Part shown: in pieces, positions 24,604 through 33,133 of the stretch | Position numbering within the stretch: position 1 is the first letter of the stretch | Layout: each line of letters starts with the position of its first letter | Assembly (NCBI GenBank): GCA_937926545.1 | Contig: CALAZW010000013.1 | Span: forward strand, 1-39,773 | Direction of reading: 5' to 3' | From: an uncultured Helcococcus sp. | GTDB taxonomy: Bacteria; Bacillota; Clostridia; Tissierellales; Peptoniphilaceae | Length of the DNA stretch: 39,773 nt | Translations under genes and position numbers: made by a program | Notes under the pieces: generated by a model | Seen by the model: the letters and a program-made list of their open reading frames with translations, nothing else | What the model was told of the DNA's origin: nothing | The model's database searches: none

Positions 24604-27417
24604 TATATAGGGTCTTAAATATTTTCCTGTGTAGGATTCTTTTACCTTTATTATGTCTTCAGGCCTACCTGTGGCAACAATACTTCCTCCCTTGTCCCCA
24701 CCTTCTGGACCCAGATCTATAATATAGTCTGCTATCTTTATCACATCCAAATTGTGTTCTATAACTACAACCGTATTTCCACCTTCAACCAGTTGATTTA
24801 ACACCTTAACCAACCTGTGAATATCGGCTGTGTGCAAGCCTGTTGTAGGTTCATCTAGAACATAAAGGGTCTTGCCTGTAGATCTTTTACCAAGTTCAGA
24901 TGCCAGTTTGACCCTTTGGGCCTCTCCTCCTGAAAGCTCGGTGGATGATTGGCCTATTTTTATATAGCCCAGCCCCACATCATAAAGGCTTTGTAATTTT
25001 CTTTTGATACCTGGGTGATTTTGGAAAAAGTCCACTCCCTCTTCAACTGTCATATCTAAAACATCTGATATGGTCTTGTCCTTATACTTAACCTCCAAGG
25101 TCTCCCTATTGTATCTTTTGCCTGAACATACTTCACAAGGCACATAGACATCTGGTAAAAAGTGCATTTCCACCTTTATAACTCCGTCTCCGCTACAGGT
25201 TTCACACCTGCCGCCCTTGACGTTAAAGGAGAATCTTCCCTTGTCATAGCCTCTTAACTTGGCCTCATTGGTCATGGCAAATACATCTCTTATTTGATCA
25301 AAGGTCTTGGTATAGGTTGCCGGGTTGGATCTGGGAGTTCTTCCTATAGGCGATTGGTCTATCTCTATAATCTTATCTATATATTCGACACCCTTTATCT
25401 CATCATGGGCTCCCGGCCTTAACTTGGAACCATGGAGTTGTTTCATAAGTCCATTGTAAAGTATTTGGTTTATAAGGGACGATTTACCTGAACCTGAAAC
25501 TCCCGTTACTACAGTAAGGTTACCTATAGGAATCTTAACATCTATGCCCTTTAGGTTGTTTTCCCTGGCATTTTTAATTTCAATAAACCTATCTGATGTC
25601 CTTCTTTCTTCTGGAAGGGGAATGAATTTCTTTCTTGATAGATATTGACCTGTTATAGAGTCATCATTGTTTATAATGTCATCATAGCTTCCCTCTGCCA
25701 CAATGTGACCACCGTGGACACCAGCTCCCGGTCCTATATCCACTATATAGTCTGCAGCCTTCATGGTATCCTCATCATGTTCTACAATTATTAGAGTGTT
25801 ACCCAAGTCTGTAAGGTTTCTCAAGGACTTTAACAACTTGTCATTGTCCCTTTGATGAAGGCCTATACTAGGCTCATCTAAGACGTAAACCACGCCAACC
25901 AAGCCTGCTCCTATCTGGGTTGCCAACCTGATCCTTTGGGATTCACCTCCCGATAGGGTACCAGCTGATCTGGACAAGGTTAAATAGCCCAGCCCCACAT
26001 CTATTAGAAACTTCAGCCTGGCCTTGATTTCCTTAACTATAGGATTGGCTATCAAGGTCTTGGTCTTGTCTAAGCTTAGCTGGTCAAACCATAAATAGGC
26101 TTCGTCAATACTAAGATCAGTTATCTCCATAATATTCTTATCTTCGATTCTTATGGATAAAACTTCCTCCTTAAGTCTGTGTCCCTTACAAGAGCCACAA
26201 ACCTCTTCACTCATAAACTCCTCAGTCCTCTTTCTAACTGACTCTGAAGTTGAGCTTTCATACCTTCTTTCCAGGTTTCTTACCACTCCCTCAAACTTAA
26301 CCGATGTTCTCTTAACTCCAGAATAATGGGAATCAAAGACAAAGGATAGGGGGGCGTCTGAACCATAAAGAATATGATCTATCATTTCTTCTGGAGCATT
26401 TTTCAAGGCTTCATCCATGGAAAAATTATAAAGGTGGGCTATGGCCTTTAGTATTTCATAATAATAGGTCCCTGGCTTGGATGACTCATAGGGCCTAACC
26501 GCCTTTTCATTTAAGGATAGATTGTAATCTGGAATAATCAGCTTCTTATCCACCTTGGTGTGAAAGCCCAGTCCATTACATTCCTCACAAGCACCATAGG
26601 GAGCATTGAAGGAAAACATTCTAGGAGAAATTTCTCCCAAGGACATATGTTGGTCTGGACAGGATAGGTTGGCTGACATGGTAAATTTATCCTGGTCAAG
26701 GACTTCAATATTTACTATGCCGCCAGCCATGGTTAGGGCAACCTCCAAGGAATCTGCCAACCTGGATTCAAAGCCTTCCTTTACAATTAACCTGTCTATA
26801 ACTATTTCTATATCGTGTTTTTTATTCTTATCCAATTCAATTTCATCTATGCCAAACTCCAGCATTTGTCCATCTACTACCAGTCTGGTAAAGCCTTCTT
26901 TTTGGATGTTTTCCAAAAGTCTTTTATGTTGGCCCTTCTTGCCAACTATAACTGGAGCCAGGATTAAAAGCCTGCTTCTTTCTTCCAGGCTGGCCACCCT
27001 GTCAACCATTTGATCTATGGACATGGCCTTGATTTCCAAACCACACACTGGACAATAGGCGGTTCCTGCCTTGGCATATAAAAGTCTTAAGTAGTCATAA
27101 ATTTCTGTTACTGTACCCACTGTAGATCTGGGGTTTCTATTGGTTGTTTTTTGATCTATTGAAATAGATGGTGATAGTCCCTCTATATATTCCACATCTG
27201 GCTTGTCCATTTGGCCAAGAAATTGTCTGGCATAGCTGGAAAGAGACTCAACATACCTTCTTTGTCCTTCTGCATAAATGGTATCAAAAGCTAGGGATGA
27301 TTTTCCAGAGCCACTTAAACCTGTTAAAACAATCATCTTATCCCTTGGTAAAACCAAGTCTATGTTTTTTAAATTATTGGCCTTAGCGCCTTTTATTACT
27401 ATATTTTCTAAACTCAT
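24598..27417 (-). CDS. uvrA: Excinuclease ABC subunit A
   Basis: A 939-residue DNA damage sensor of nucleotide excision repair. It has two ABC ATPase modules: P-loops GLSGSGKSS (about 33-41) and GVSGSGKSS (about 640), signature motifs LSGGESQRIRLA and LSGGEAQRVKLA, and Walker B VLDEPSIGLH and VLDEPTTGLH. The zinc sites are CEECNGLGF with CGSCKGH, and CETCSGDG with CEVCSGKRY. The N-terminal CPVC pair (about residues 120-123) is also typical. The length is normal. It begins 8 nt after the uvrB stop with GAGGT 4 nt before the ATG, so it is cotranscribed with uvrB under the LexA-controlled promoter at 29429-29457. Confidence 0.98.
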   Translation of the reverse strand: MSLENIVIKGAKANNLKNIDLVLPRDKMIVLTGLSGSGKSSLAFDTIYAEGQRRYVESLSSYARQFLGQMDKPDVEYIEGLSPSISIDQKTTNRNPRSTVGTVTEIYDYLRLLYAKAGTAYCPVCGLEIKAMSIDQMVDRVASLEERSRLLILAPVIVGKKGQHKRLLENIQKEGFTRLVVDGQMLEFGIDEIELDKNKKHDIEIVIDRLIVKEGFESRLADSLEVALTMAGGIVNIEVLDQDKFTMSANLSCPDQHMSLGEISPRMFSFNAPYGACEECNGLGFHTKVDKKLIIPDYNLSLNEKAVRPYESSKPGTYYYEILKAIAHLYNFSMDEALKNAPEEMIDHILYGSDAPLSFVFDSHYSGVKRTSVKFEGVVRNLERRYESSTSESVRKRTEEFMSEEVCGSCKGHRLKEEVLSIRIEDKNIMEITDLSIDEAYLWFDQLSLDKTKTLIANPIVKEIKARLKFLIDVGLGYLTLSRSAGTLSGGESQRIRLATQIGAGLVGVVYVLDEPSIGLHQRDNDKLLKSLRNLTDLGNTLIIVEHDEDTMKAADYIVDIGPGAGVHGGHIVAEGSYDDIINNDDSITGQYLSRKKFIPLPEERRTSDRFIEIKNARENNLKGIDVKIPIGNLTVVTGVSGSGKSSLINQILYNGLMKQLHGSKLRPGAHDEIKGVEYIDKIIEIDQSPIGRTPRSNPATYTKTFDQIRDVFAMTNEAKLRGYDKGRFSFNVKGGRCETCSGDGVIKVEMHFLPDVYVPCEVCSGKRYNRETLEVKYKDKTISDVLDMTVEEGVDFFQNHPGIKRKLQSLYDVGLGYIKIGQSSTELSGGEAQRVKLASELGKRSTGKTLYVLDEPTTGLHTADIHRLVKVLNQLVEGGNTVVVIEHNLDVIKIADYIIDLGPEGGDKGGSIVATGRPEDIIKVKESYTGKYLRPYIE

Positions 27418-27425
27418 ACTACCTC

Positions 27426-29402
27426 TTATAATCCATAATCTTTCTTTAGTTTACCTATCTCGTCTCTCAAACTGGCCGCCCTTTCAAAGTCCAATACTTC
27501 TGCAGCCTTAAACATCTCTTTTTCCATATTTATAATCAAGCTATTTATCTCTTCAAAGGAGAAGGTCTCTATTTCTTCCTTATAGCCATCCTCATTTTCT
27601 GCCGCCATAGTAGCTGTTACTATATCCTTGATTTCCTTTACTATGGACTTGGGCTCAATATTGTGTTCCTTATTATATTGGTCCTGGATGGCCCTTCTTC
27701 TTTTCGTTTCCTTTATGGCCTTGTCCATGGACTTGGTTATAGTATCTCCATACATTATAACTCGGCCATTTTCATTTCTAGCCGCCCTTCCTATGGTCTG
27801 TATCAGGGAGGTTTCTGATCTTAAAAATCCTTCCTTGTCAGCATCCAAGATGGCTATAAGGGATACTTCTGGTATATCCAGCCCTTCCCTAAGCAGGTTG
27901 ATTCCTATAAGTACATCAAACTTTTTAAGTCTAAGGTCTCTTATGATTTCAACCCTTTCTATAGTGTCTATATCTGAATGAAGATAGGTTACCTTTATAC
28001 CCATCTTTTCCATATAGTCAGTCAAGTCTTCTGCCATTTTTTTAGTAAGGGTGGTTACCAGGGTCCTCTCGCCTCTTTCCGTATTCCTATTTATTTCTGA
28101 TATAAGGTCATCTATTTGGTTTTTAGTTTCCCTTACTTCGATTATAGGATCCAAAAGACCTGTAGGCCTGATTATTTGTTCAACCTCCCTGGTCTCATGA
28201 TCTTTTTCATAAGGTCCTGGAGTGGCTGATACAAAGATAGCCTGCTTAACAAGTTTTTCAAATTCTAGAAACTTTAGGGGCCTATTATCCAGGGCAGATG
28301 GTAGTCTAAAGCCATAGTCTACCAGGTTTTGCTTTCTGGACCTATCCCCTTCGTACATGCCTCTAACCTGGGGCAGGGTAACATGGGATTCATCCACCAT
28401 TAAAATAAAGTCGTCTGGAAAATAGTCTATTAGGGTATAGGGTCTACTGCCTGCTTCTCTTTGACTTAGGTGTCTGGAGTAGTTTTCTATTCCTGTACAA
28501 AATCCTATTTCTTGAAGCATTTCTATATCATAAAGGGTCCTTTGCTCAAGTCTTTGAGCTTCAACCAATTTATTTTGAGACACCAACTCCTCCAACCTAA
28601 TCCTAAGTTCCTCTTCTATGGATAGGATGGCCTTATTTATCTTTTCCCTGGATGTTGCATAGTGGGAGGCTGGAAATATCCATATATGCTTTCTATAGCC
28701 TAGGACTTCTCCAGTAAGATAATTGATTTCTGATATTCTATCGATCTCATCACCAAAAAACTCCACCCTTAAAACCTGCTCTGTAGCATTGGCTGGAAAA
28801 ATGTCTACCACATCCCCCCTAACCCTAAAGGTTCCCCTGGTAAAGTTCATATCATTTCTGGTGTACTGGATATTGATAAGTCTCTTTAGGACTTCATCTC
28901 TTTCCAGCTGCATACCTGGTCTTAGGGACACTGTCATATTTTCATAGTCAATTGGGTCTCCCAGGCCATAGATACAGGATACAGAGGCTACTATTATAAC
29001 ATCCTTTCTCTCAAAAAGAGCCGCTGTAGCCGAGTGTCTCAGCTTGTCTATTTCATCATTTATAGAAGAATCCTTGGCTATATAGGTATCAGTAGCTGCC
29101 ACATAGGCCTCTGGCTGATAGTAGTCATAGTAGGATACAAAGTATTCAACTGCATTGTTGGGAAAAAACTCTTTAAACTCAGTAAACAGTTGGTAGGCCA
29201 GGGTCTTATTATGGGCCAAGACCAAGGTTGGTCTATTGGTCCTTTCAATAATATTGGCCATGGTAAAGGTCTTTCCCGATCCAGTAACCCCCTTTAGGGT
29301 CTGAAATCTATCTTCTTTATTTAAACCATCCACCAAAATATTTATAGCTTCAGGCTGATCTCCCGTAGGTTTATAATTAGAAACCAATTCAAATTTATCC
29401 AT
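27426..29402 (-). CDS. uvrB: Excinuclease ABC subunit B
   Basis: A helicase-like damage verifier of about 658 residues that is loaded by UvrA and recruits UvrC. Motifs: GVTGSGKTFT (Walker A, about 37), the beta-hairpin region SYYDYYQPEAYVAATDTYI, the DESHVTLPQVRGMY helicase motif and INLLREGLDIPEVSLI. The C-terminal UVR domain is present (EMFKAAEVLDFERAASLRDEI). The start is the ATG at 29402 (MDKFELVSNYKPTGDQPEAI), with GGGGGAAG 4 nt upstream. Earlier in-frame starts at 29417 and 29414 would overlap the ribosome site. It is the first gene after the LexA-box promoter. Confidence 0.98.
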   Translation of the reverse strand: MDKFELVSNYKPTGDQPEAINILVDGLNKEDRFQTLKGVTGSGKTFTMANIIERTNRPTLVLAHNKTLAYQLFTEFKEFFPNNAVEYFVSYYDYYQPEAYVAATDTYIAKDSSINDEIDKLRHSATAALFERKDVIIVASVSCIYGLGDPIDYENMTVSLRPGMQLERDEVLKRLINIQYTRNDMNFTRGTFRVRGDVVDIFPANATEQVLRVEFFGDEIDRISEINYLTGEVLGYRKHIWIFPASHYATSREKINKAILSIEEELRIRLEELVSQNKLVEAQRLEQRTLYDIEMLQEIGFCTGIENYSRHLSQREAGSRPYTLIDYFPDDFILMVDESHVTLPQVRGMYEGDRSRKQNLVDYGFRLPSALDNRPLKFLEFEKLVKQAIFVSATPGPYEKDHETREVEQIIRPTGLLDPIIEVRETKNQIDDLISEINRNTERGERTLVTTLTKKMAEDLTDYMEKMGIKVTYLHSDIDTIERVEIIRDLRLKKFDVLIGINLLREGLDIPEVSLIAILDADKEGFLRSETSLIQTIGRAARNENGRVIMYGDTITKSMDKAIKETKRRRAIQDQYNKEHNIEPKSIVKEIKDIVTATMAAENEDGYKEEIETFSFEEINSLIINMEKEMFKAAEVLDFERAASLRDEIGKLKKDYGL

Positions 29403-29428
29403 ATCTTCCCCCATCACTTTCTTACTTA

Positions 29429-29457
29429 ATAGTAAACGAACATATGTTTCATGTCAA
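29429..29457 (-). promoter_or_regulatory. uvrBA promoter
   Basis: TTGACA (29452-29457), 17-nt spacer, TACTAT (29429-29434). The start site falls near 29422, about 20 nt before uvrB. The spacer is occupied by a LexA box. Confidence 0.9.
29437..29450. promoter_or_regulatory. LexA (SOS) box in the uvrBA promoter spacer
   Basis: CGAACATATGTTTC matches 13 of 14 positions of the Gram-positive LexA box CGAACRNRYGTTYG; only the last base differs. It lies exactly between -35 and -10, so bound LexA would block polymerase. This fits SOS induction of uvrBA as known in Bacillus. Confidence 0.9.
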
Positions 29458-29458
29458 C

Positions 29459-29484
29459 AAAAAAAGCGTCCTAGGACGCCTTTT
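29459..29484 (-). terminator. ctp terminator, stop codon at the centre of the hairpin
   Basis: The 14-nt palindrome GCGTCCTAGGACGC (29466-29479) is flanked by AAAAG before and T7 after. The TAG stop codon of ctp is in its centre. The T-run is followed one nt later by the -35 of the uvrBA promoter, so terminator and promoter abut. Confidence 0.9.
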
Positions 29485-30667
29485 CTTTTAGTATTTTAAT
29501 TGCTTCTTGCAATTGATTATCTTCTTTTATGTTTTCCGGTCCTATTAACCTGACGCCTTCCTTCAACTTAACTTCCTTGTCTGGGCCTACTCCCACACCC
29601 TGGATTTTATTTCCATCTGGTGTAAAGAATTCTGCTATGGTTAATTTCATGCCGGTTCTTGGCTCCTCGTCCCTAAATTCTATTATTTTTTGAACGACTC
29701 CCTTGCCAAAGGTGGTTTCTCCCACTAGGACAGATCTTTTATTTTCCTTTAAGGCTCCTGATAGAATTTCAGATGCTGAAGCTGATCCCTTATTGATAAG
29801 AGTAACCATCTCAATATTTTCACTGCCCTTGCCTGCCTTGTATTCTTGGGTTTTGTCCTTGGCATCCTTAACGGAAACTATGGTCCCATCTGATATTAAA
29901 TAGTCTGCCAGGTCAATGGTAACATCTAGGAGTCCTCCTGGATTATTTCTCAAGTCTAGAACTATCTTCTTGGCTCCCTGCTCCTTTAATTCCTTTAGGT
30001 TTTCCTTAAACTGGTCTGCTGTATGTCTTTGGAAACTGGCTATATAGATGTAGCCCAAGTCCCCTTCTATCATTTCTGAATAAACTGATTGGACATCTAT
30101 TATTTCCCTTACAATATCTATGTCCCTTCTAACATACTCTCCCTTTTCCTGTCTACCTATGGTAAGGGTTACCTTCTCCCCTTCCTTACCTCTCATAACC
30201 TTGACTGCATCATTTATTTCTTCATTGGTGTAATACTTGCCATCTATGGCTATTATTTCATCCCCTGCCATAATACCAGCCTTTTCTGCTGGTGTTCCCT
30301 TGATAGGTGAAATTACAACAATTTTATTTCCCTTAACTCCTGATATTTCAATTCCTACTCCGGCAAATTCTCCTTCTGTATGCTCATTTAAGGCCTTGAA
30401 TTCTTCCGCATTGTAGTAGGCTGAATACTGATCATCCAGACCAGCCAAATATCCCTTGTAGATTCCATCCTTCATCATTTCCATATCATAGTCATAGAGA
30501 AATTCTGAATCTATATTTGCCTTCATCTTATATATCTTATTGGCAACTTCTATTACTTCCTTGGTAGCAAACTTATCCTTGCCTTGGTTATAGCCTAAAA
30601 AATATGTTCCCATTGATAATAAAAGAACTAAACTTAGGGCTATAAATCTTTTCATATTCTTATTCAT
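29471..30667 (-). CDS. C-terminal processing peptidase, S41 family with PDZ domain
   Basis: A protein of about 398 residues on the outer face of the membrane. An N-terminal signal anchor (MKRFIALSLVLLLSMGTYFLGY) is followed by a PDZ domain (about 95-170; GVGIEISGVKGNKIVVISPI, AGIMAGDEIIAIDG) and the S41 peptidase domain. The nucleophile is within NKGSASASE and the general-base lysine within TTFGKGVVQ. The closest functional relatives are CtpA/CtpB. The start at 30667 (ATG) has AAGGAAG 7 nt upstream; an in-frame GTG two codons earlier is less likely. In Firmicutes ctp genes often follow ftsEX and an M23 gene, which suggests a role in controlling the same wall hydrolysis. A strong terminator lies only about 20 nt upstream. 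Confidence 0.93.
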   Translation of the reverse strand: MNKNMKRFIALSLVLLLSMGTYFLGYNQGKDKFATKEVIEVANKIYKMKANIDSEFLYDYDMEMMKDGIYKGYLAGLDDQYSAYYNAEEFKALNEHTEGEFAGVGIEISGVKGNKIVVISPIKGTPAEKAGIMAGDEIIAIDGKYYTNEEINDAVKVMRGKEGEKVTLTIGRQEKGEYVRRDIDIVREIIDVQSVYSEMIEGDLGYIYIASFQRHTADQFKENLKELKEQGAKKIVLDLRNNPGGLLDVTIDLADYLISDGTIVSVKDAKDKTQEYKAGKGSENIEMVTLINKGSASASEILSGALKENKRSVLVGETTFGKGVVQKIIEFRDEEPRTGMKLTIAEFFTPDGNKIQGVGVGPDKEVKLKEGVRLIGPENIKEDNQLQEAIKILKEKAS

Positions 30668-30685
30668 AAACACTTCCTTATTAAC

Positions 30686-30715
30686 AAAAAAGGTTTTATC
30701 CTAGAATAAAACCTT
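30686..30715 (-). terminator. terminator between the M23 peptidase gene and ctp
   Basis: AAGGTTTTAT and ATAAAACCTT form a perfect 10-bp stem around a 6-nt loop and run into a T6 stretch. It starts about 15 nt after the M23 stop codon and ends 19 nt before the ctp start. Confidence 0.93.
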
Positions 30716-30729
30716 CTTAAATATTCGTC

Positions 30730-32217
30730 CTATAAATGACCTAATGGATTTGTAGTAACTCCATGTTGTCTAACTTCAAAGTGTAGGTGGGGTCCTGTTG
30801 AGTTTCCGGTAGTACCCATAAAGGCTACTAAAGATCCCTTGGCTACTGTTTGGCCTTCACTCACATTGAAACTATTCAAGTGGGCATAGTAGGTTGACTT
30901 GCCATTGCCATGATCTATTATAACCAGGTTACCATAACCTAGTGATGACCAGGATGCCTTCACCACTACTCCAGCTTCTGCTGCATAGATTTCTGTTCCT
31001 TCTGCTGAGGCTATATCTATACCCAGGTGGAATTCCCTTCCATTTCCAAAAGGACTTGCCCTCCAACCATAAGGACTACTTATGTAACCTGATGCTGCAG
31101 GCCATAACATACGCCCATTGACAGATGGTCTTGGAGCTGTCTCTTGACTATTATTATTTGATCCTTGATTGTTGTTTTCTGCCTCTTGTTTTTTAAGCTC
31201 TTCTTGTCTTTTGGCTTCTTCAAGGGCCTGTTTCTTTTGACTTATCTTTCTTTGTTGACTGGCCAGGGATGATTTTTCCTCTGCCAATTGTCTTTCATAG
31301 TCACTTAAATTAGAAAGATAGGTGTTTTTCTCACTTTCCAAGTCAGACATATCCATCTGTCTTTCAGAAAGAGTTTTTTCAAACTCTGAAGTTGCCTTTT
31401 TAAGTTCTGCAACTTGAGCATTGGTTAAATCTTCCTGTCTTTGTAATTCTAATAAAAGCTCATCTTGCTTTTTCTTGTTTTGATCCAGCTTGGATTTTTC
31501 TTCTTCCTCATTGGACCTATTTATCTCTAGAGAAGTCTTTTGACCCTTTAATTCTAGCTTTAGCTTTTCAACCTTGGCCTTATCTCTTTTCAAGGTTTCA
31601 ATTAAATCCTTGTCATACTTGGCCACTGTCTTCATTAAAAAATTTCTACTTAAGAAATCATTGACATCATTTGAAGAAAGTAGGATTTCTATTTTTTGAA
31701 TATCCCCCTTCTTATACATAACTATTAGTCTTTCCTTTAATAGTTCTGTATTGGCCTCAATTTCCTTTTCAATCTTTTTGATCTTTTCTTCATTTAGTTT
31801 TATCTTGACCTTTAGGCCATCAATATCTTCATTTAATTTATTTATCTTTATAACTCTTTCATAGATCTGACTGTTGATAATATTGATTTCGTCTTCCACA
31901 GTCATTTTTTCACCCTGTAGTTGCTCCAATTCACCTTTCTTACCATCAATCTCGCTTTTTTTAGAGTCTATTTGTGATTGGTAGCTGTTTATTTCTTCAT
32001 TGACCCCTTGAATAACACCATCCACTCCATTTACCTTGGAGTTCAAGTTATTTACCTTGGAATTCAAATTATTTACATTTGAATTCATTTGGTTTAACTT
32101 GGAATTCATTTCATTTAAAGTCTCTGCATATACTGTTGGACTTATGATGTTTACAGCCATTATAGAAGTGGCCAAACCAACTGTTAATATCTTACTTAAC
32201 CTACTATTCGATTTCAA
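30730..32217 (-). CDS. Coiled-coil murein hydrolase/activator with M23 (LytM) domain
   Basis: About 495 residues, exported. A signal peptide (MKSNSRLSKILTVGLATSIM, cleaved after about VYA-ET) is followed by a long coiled coil (about 25-350) in two blocks and a Gln/Asn-rich linker. The C-terminal M23 peptidase domain has the zinc ligands HLGID (H and D), YYAHLN and HLHFE, all of the HxxxD and HxH pattern, so it may be catalytically active, unlike E. coli EnvC. The start is most likely the TTG at 32217: GTGGAGG lies 6 nt upstream, directly after the ftsX stop. The ATG at 32238 would put WRLV before the signal peptide. Order ftsE-ftsX-M23 indicates a hydrolase controlled by FtsEX. Confidence 0.92.
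   Translation of the reverse strand: MKSNSRLSKILTVGLATSIMAVNIISPTVYAETLNEMNSKLNQMNSNVNNLNSKVNNLNSKVNGVDGVIQGVNEEINSYQSQIDSKKSEIDGKKGELEQLQGEKMTVEDEINIINSQIYERVIKINKLNEDIDGLKVKIKLNEEKIKKIEKEIEANTELLKERLIVMYKKGDIQKIEILLSSNDVNDFLSRNFLMKTVAKYDKDLIETLKRDKAKVEKLKLELKGQKTSLEINRSNEEEEKSKLDQNKKKQDELLLELQRQEDLTNAQVAELKKATSEFEKTLSERQMDMSDLESEKNTYLSNLSDYERQLAEEKSSLASQQRKISQKKQALEEAKRQEELKKQEAENNNQGSNNNSQETAPRPSVNGRMLWPAASGYISSPYGWRASPFGNGREFHLGIDIASAEGTEIYAAEAGVVVKASWSSLGYGNLVIIDHGNGKSTYYAHLNSFNVSEGQTVAKGSLVAFMGTTGNSTGPHLHFEVRQHGVTTNPLGHL
32036..32108. repeat. 21-nt in-gene repeats (Asn-rich heptads)
   Basis: Imperfect tandem repeats of 21 nt encode heptads of the type LNSKVNN in the first part of the M23 protein (LNQMNSNVNNLNSKVNNLN). 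The unit contains the GAATTC or near-identical hexamer, repeated across the stretch. The heptad length suits a coiled coil with an Asn-lined face. Confidence 0.7.
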
Positions 32218-32230
32218 AACAAGCCTCCAC

Positions 32231-33133
32231 TTATACATTCAAGTATTTTTTCATAGAGAATATACTCCCTATAACTCCTATCCCAATACCTAAGGATAAG
32301 AATATTTGCATTAAACTGTTTTTAAAATATATTGGATCTATCAGATAAACTGAATAGTTTTCAACCATTATATTGCCAAAGGAGCCATAGCCATATTCAT
32401 ATAAATAATAGATAGCCAAAAAGGCAAGTAGTGAACCTATTACCCCAAAGACCAAGCCCTCTATAATAAAGGGAATTCTTATTCTATTATTTGTAGCTCC
32501 CACATACTTCATAACTGATATTTCTTCACTTCTGGCAAATACTGTTAATTTTATTGTATTTGAGATAATGAAAAGAGAAACCACTATCAATACCAGTACT
32601 AGTACGGCCCCTATTATCTTTATATAGTTGGAAGCTGTATAAACCTTCTCAACTATATCTTGATAGTATTGGACTTCATCAACCATCGTCTCATCTTTTA
32701 TGTAATCGACAAATTCGCCTGCCTTACTAATATCTTCAATATTTACAATAAAAGACGCTGGTAATAATTCCTTTGATGTAATGCCTTCTAAAATTCCAGC
32801 ATCATCCCCCCAGCTTTCCTTCATAAGTTCCAGGGCCTCGTCACTTTCCCTAAAACTAACTTTTTTATCAACGGGAAAATCATTAATTTTTTTCTCTAAA
32901 ACCTTGATGTCTTCCTCGCTGGCTTCTTTTTTAATAAAAATATCAACTTCATCAACCTTGTCTTGAACATCCATGGCAACAAAGTTTATAGTCACTGTCA
33001 TAATTAAGATTAAACCTAAAATAAATAAGGTGGCAAAGGTAGATACTATTGAAGCAAACCCCATGGACCTATGTTTCCATATGCCCTTTAATCCATCCTT
33101 TAATGAGTTAAAAAACCTTCTAATTCCCCTCAT
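32231..33133 (-). CDS. ftsX: FtsX, membrane subunit of the FtsEX complex
   Basis: About 300 residues with four membrane helices. The first is at about 20-44 (FASIVSTFATLFILGLILIM). It is followed by an extracellular loop of about 125 residues (VDEVDIFIKKEASEEDIKVL), then three helices at about 170-195, 220-245 and 270-290. The loop is the part that contacts the wall hydrolase. The cytoplasmic block VFARSEEISVMKYVGATN is typical. The start is set at the ATG at 33133, which has GGGAGG 5 nt upstream; the adjacent ATG at 33136 has only 2 nt and is less likely. The start overlaps the end of ftsE by 14 nt. FtsE and the M23 protein are the partners. Confidence 0.94.
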   Translation of the reverse strand: MRGIRRFFNSLKDGLKGIWKHRSMGFASIVSTFATLFILGLILIMTVTINFVAMDVQDKVDEVDIFIKKEASEEDIKVLEKKINDFPVDKKVSFRESDEALELMKESWGDDAGILEGITSKELLPASFIVNIEDISKAGEFVDYIKDETMVDEVQYYQDIVEKVYTASNYIKIIGAVLVLVLIVVSLFIISNTIKLTVFARSEEISVMKYVGATNNRIRIPFIIEGLVFGVIGSLLAFLAIYYLYEYGYGSFGNIMVENYSVYLIDPIYFKNSLMQIFLSLGIGIGVIGSIFSMKKYLNV

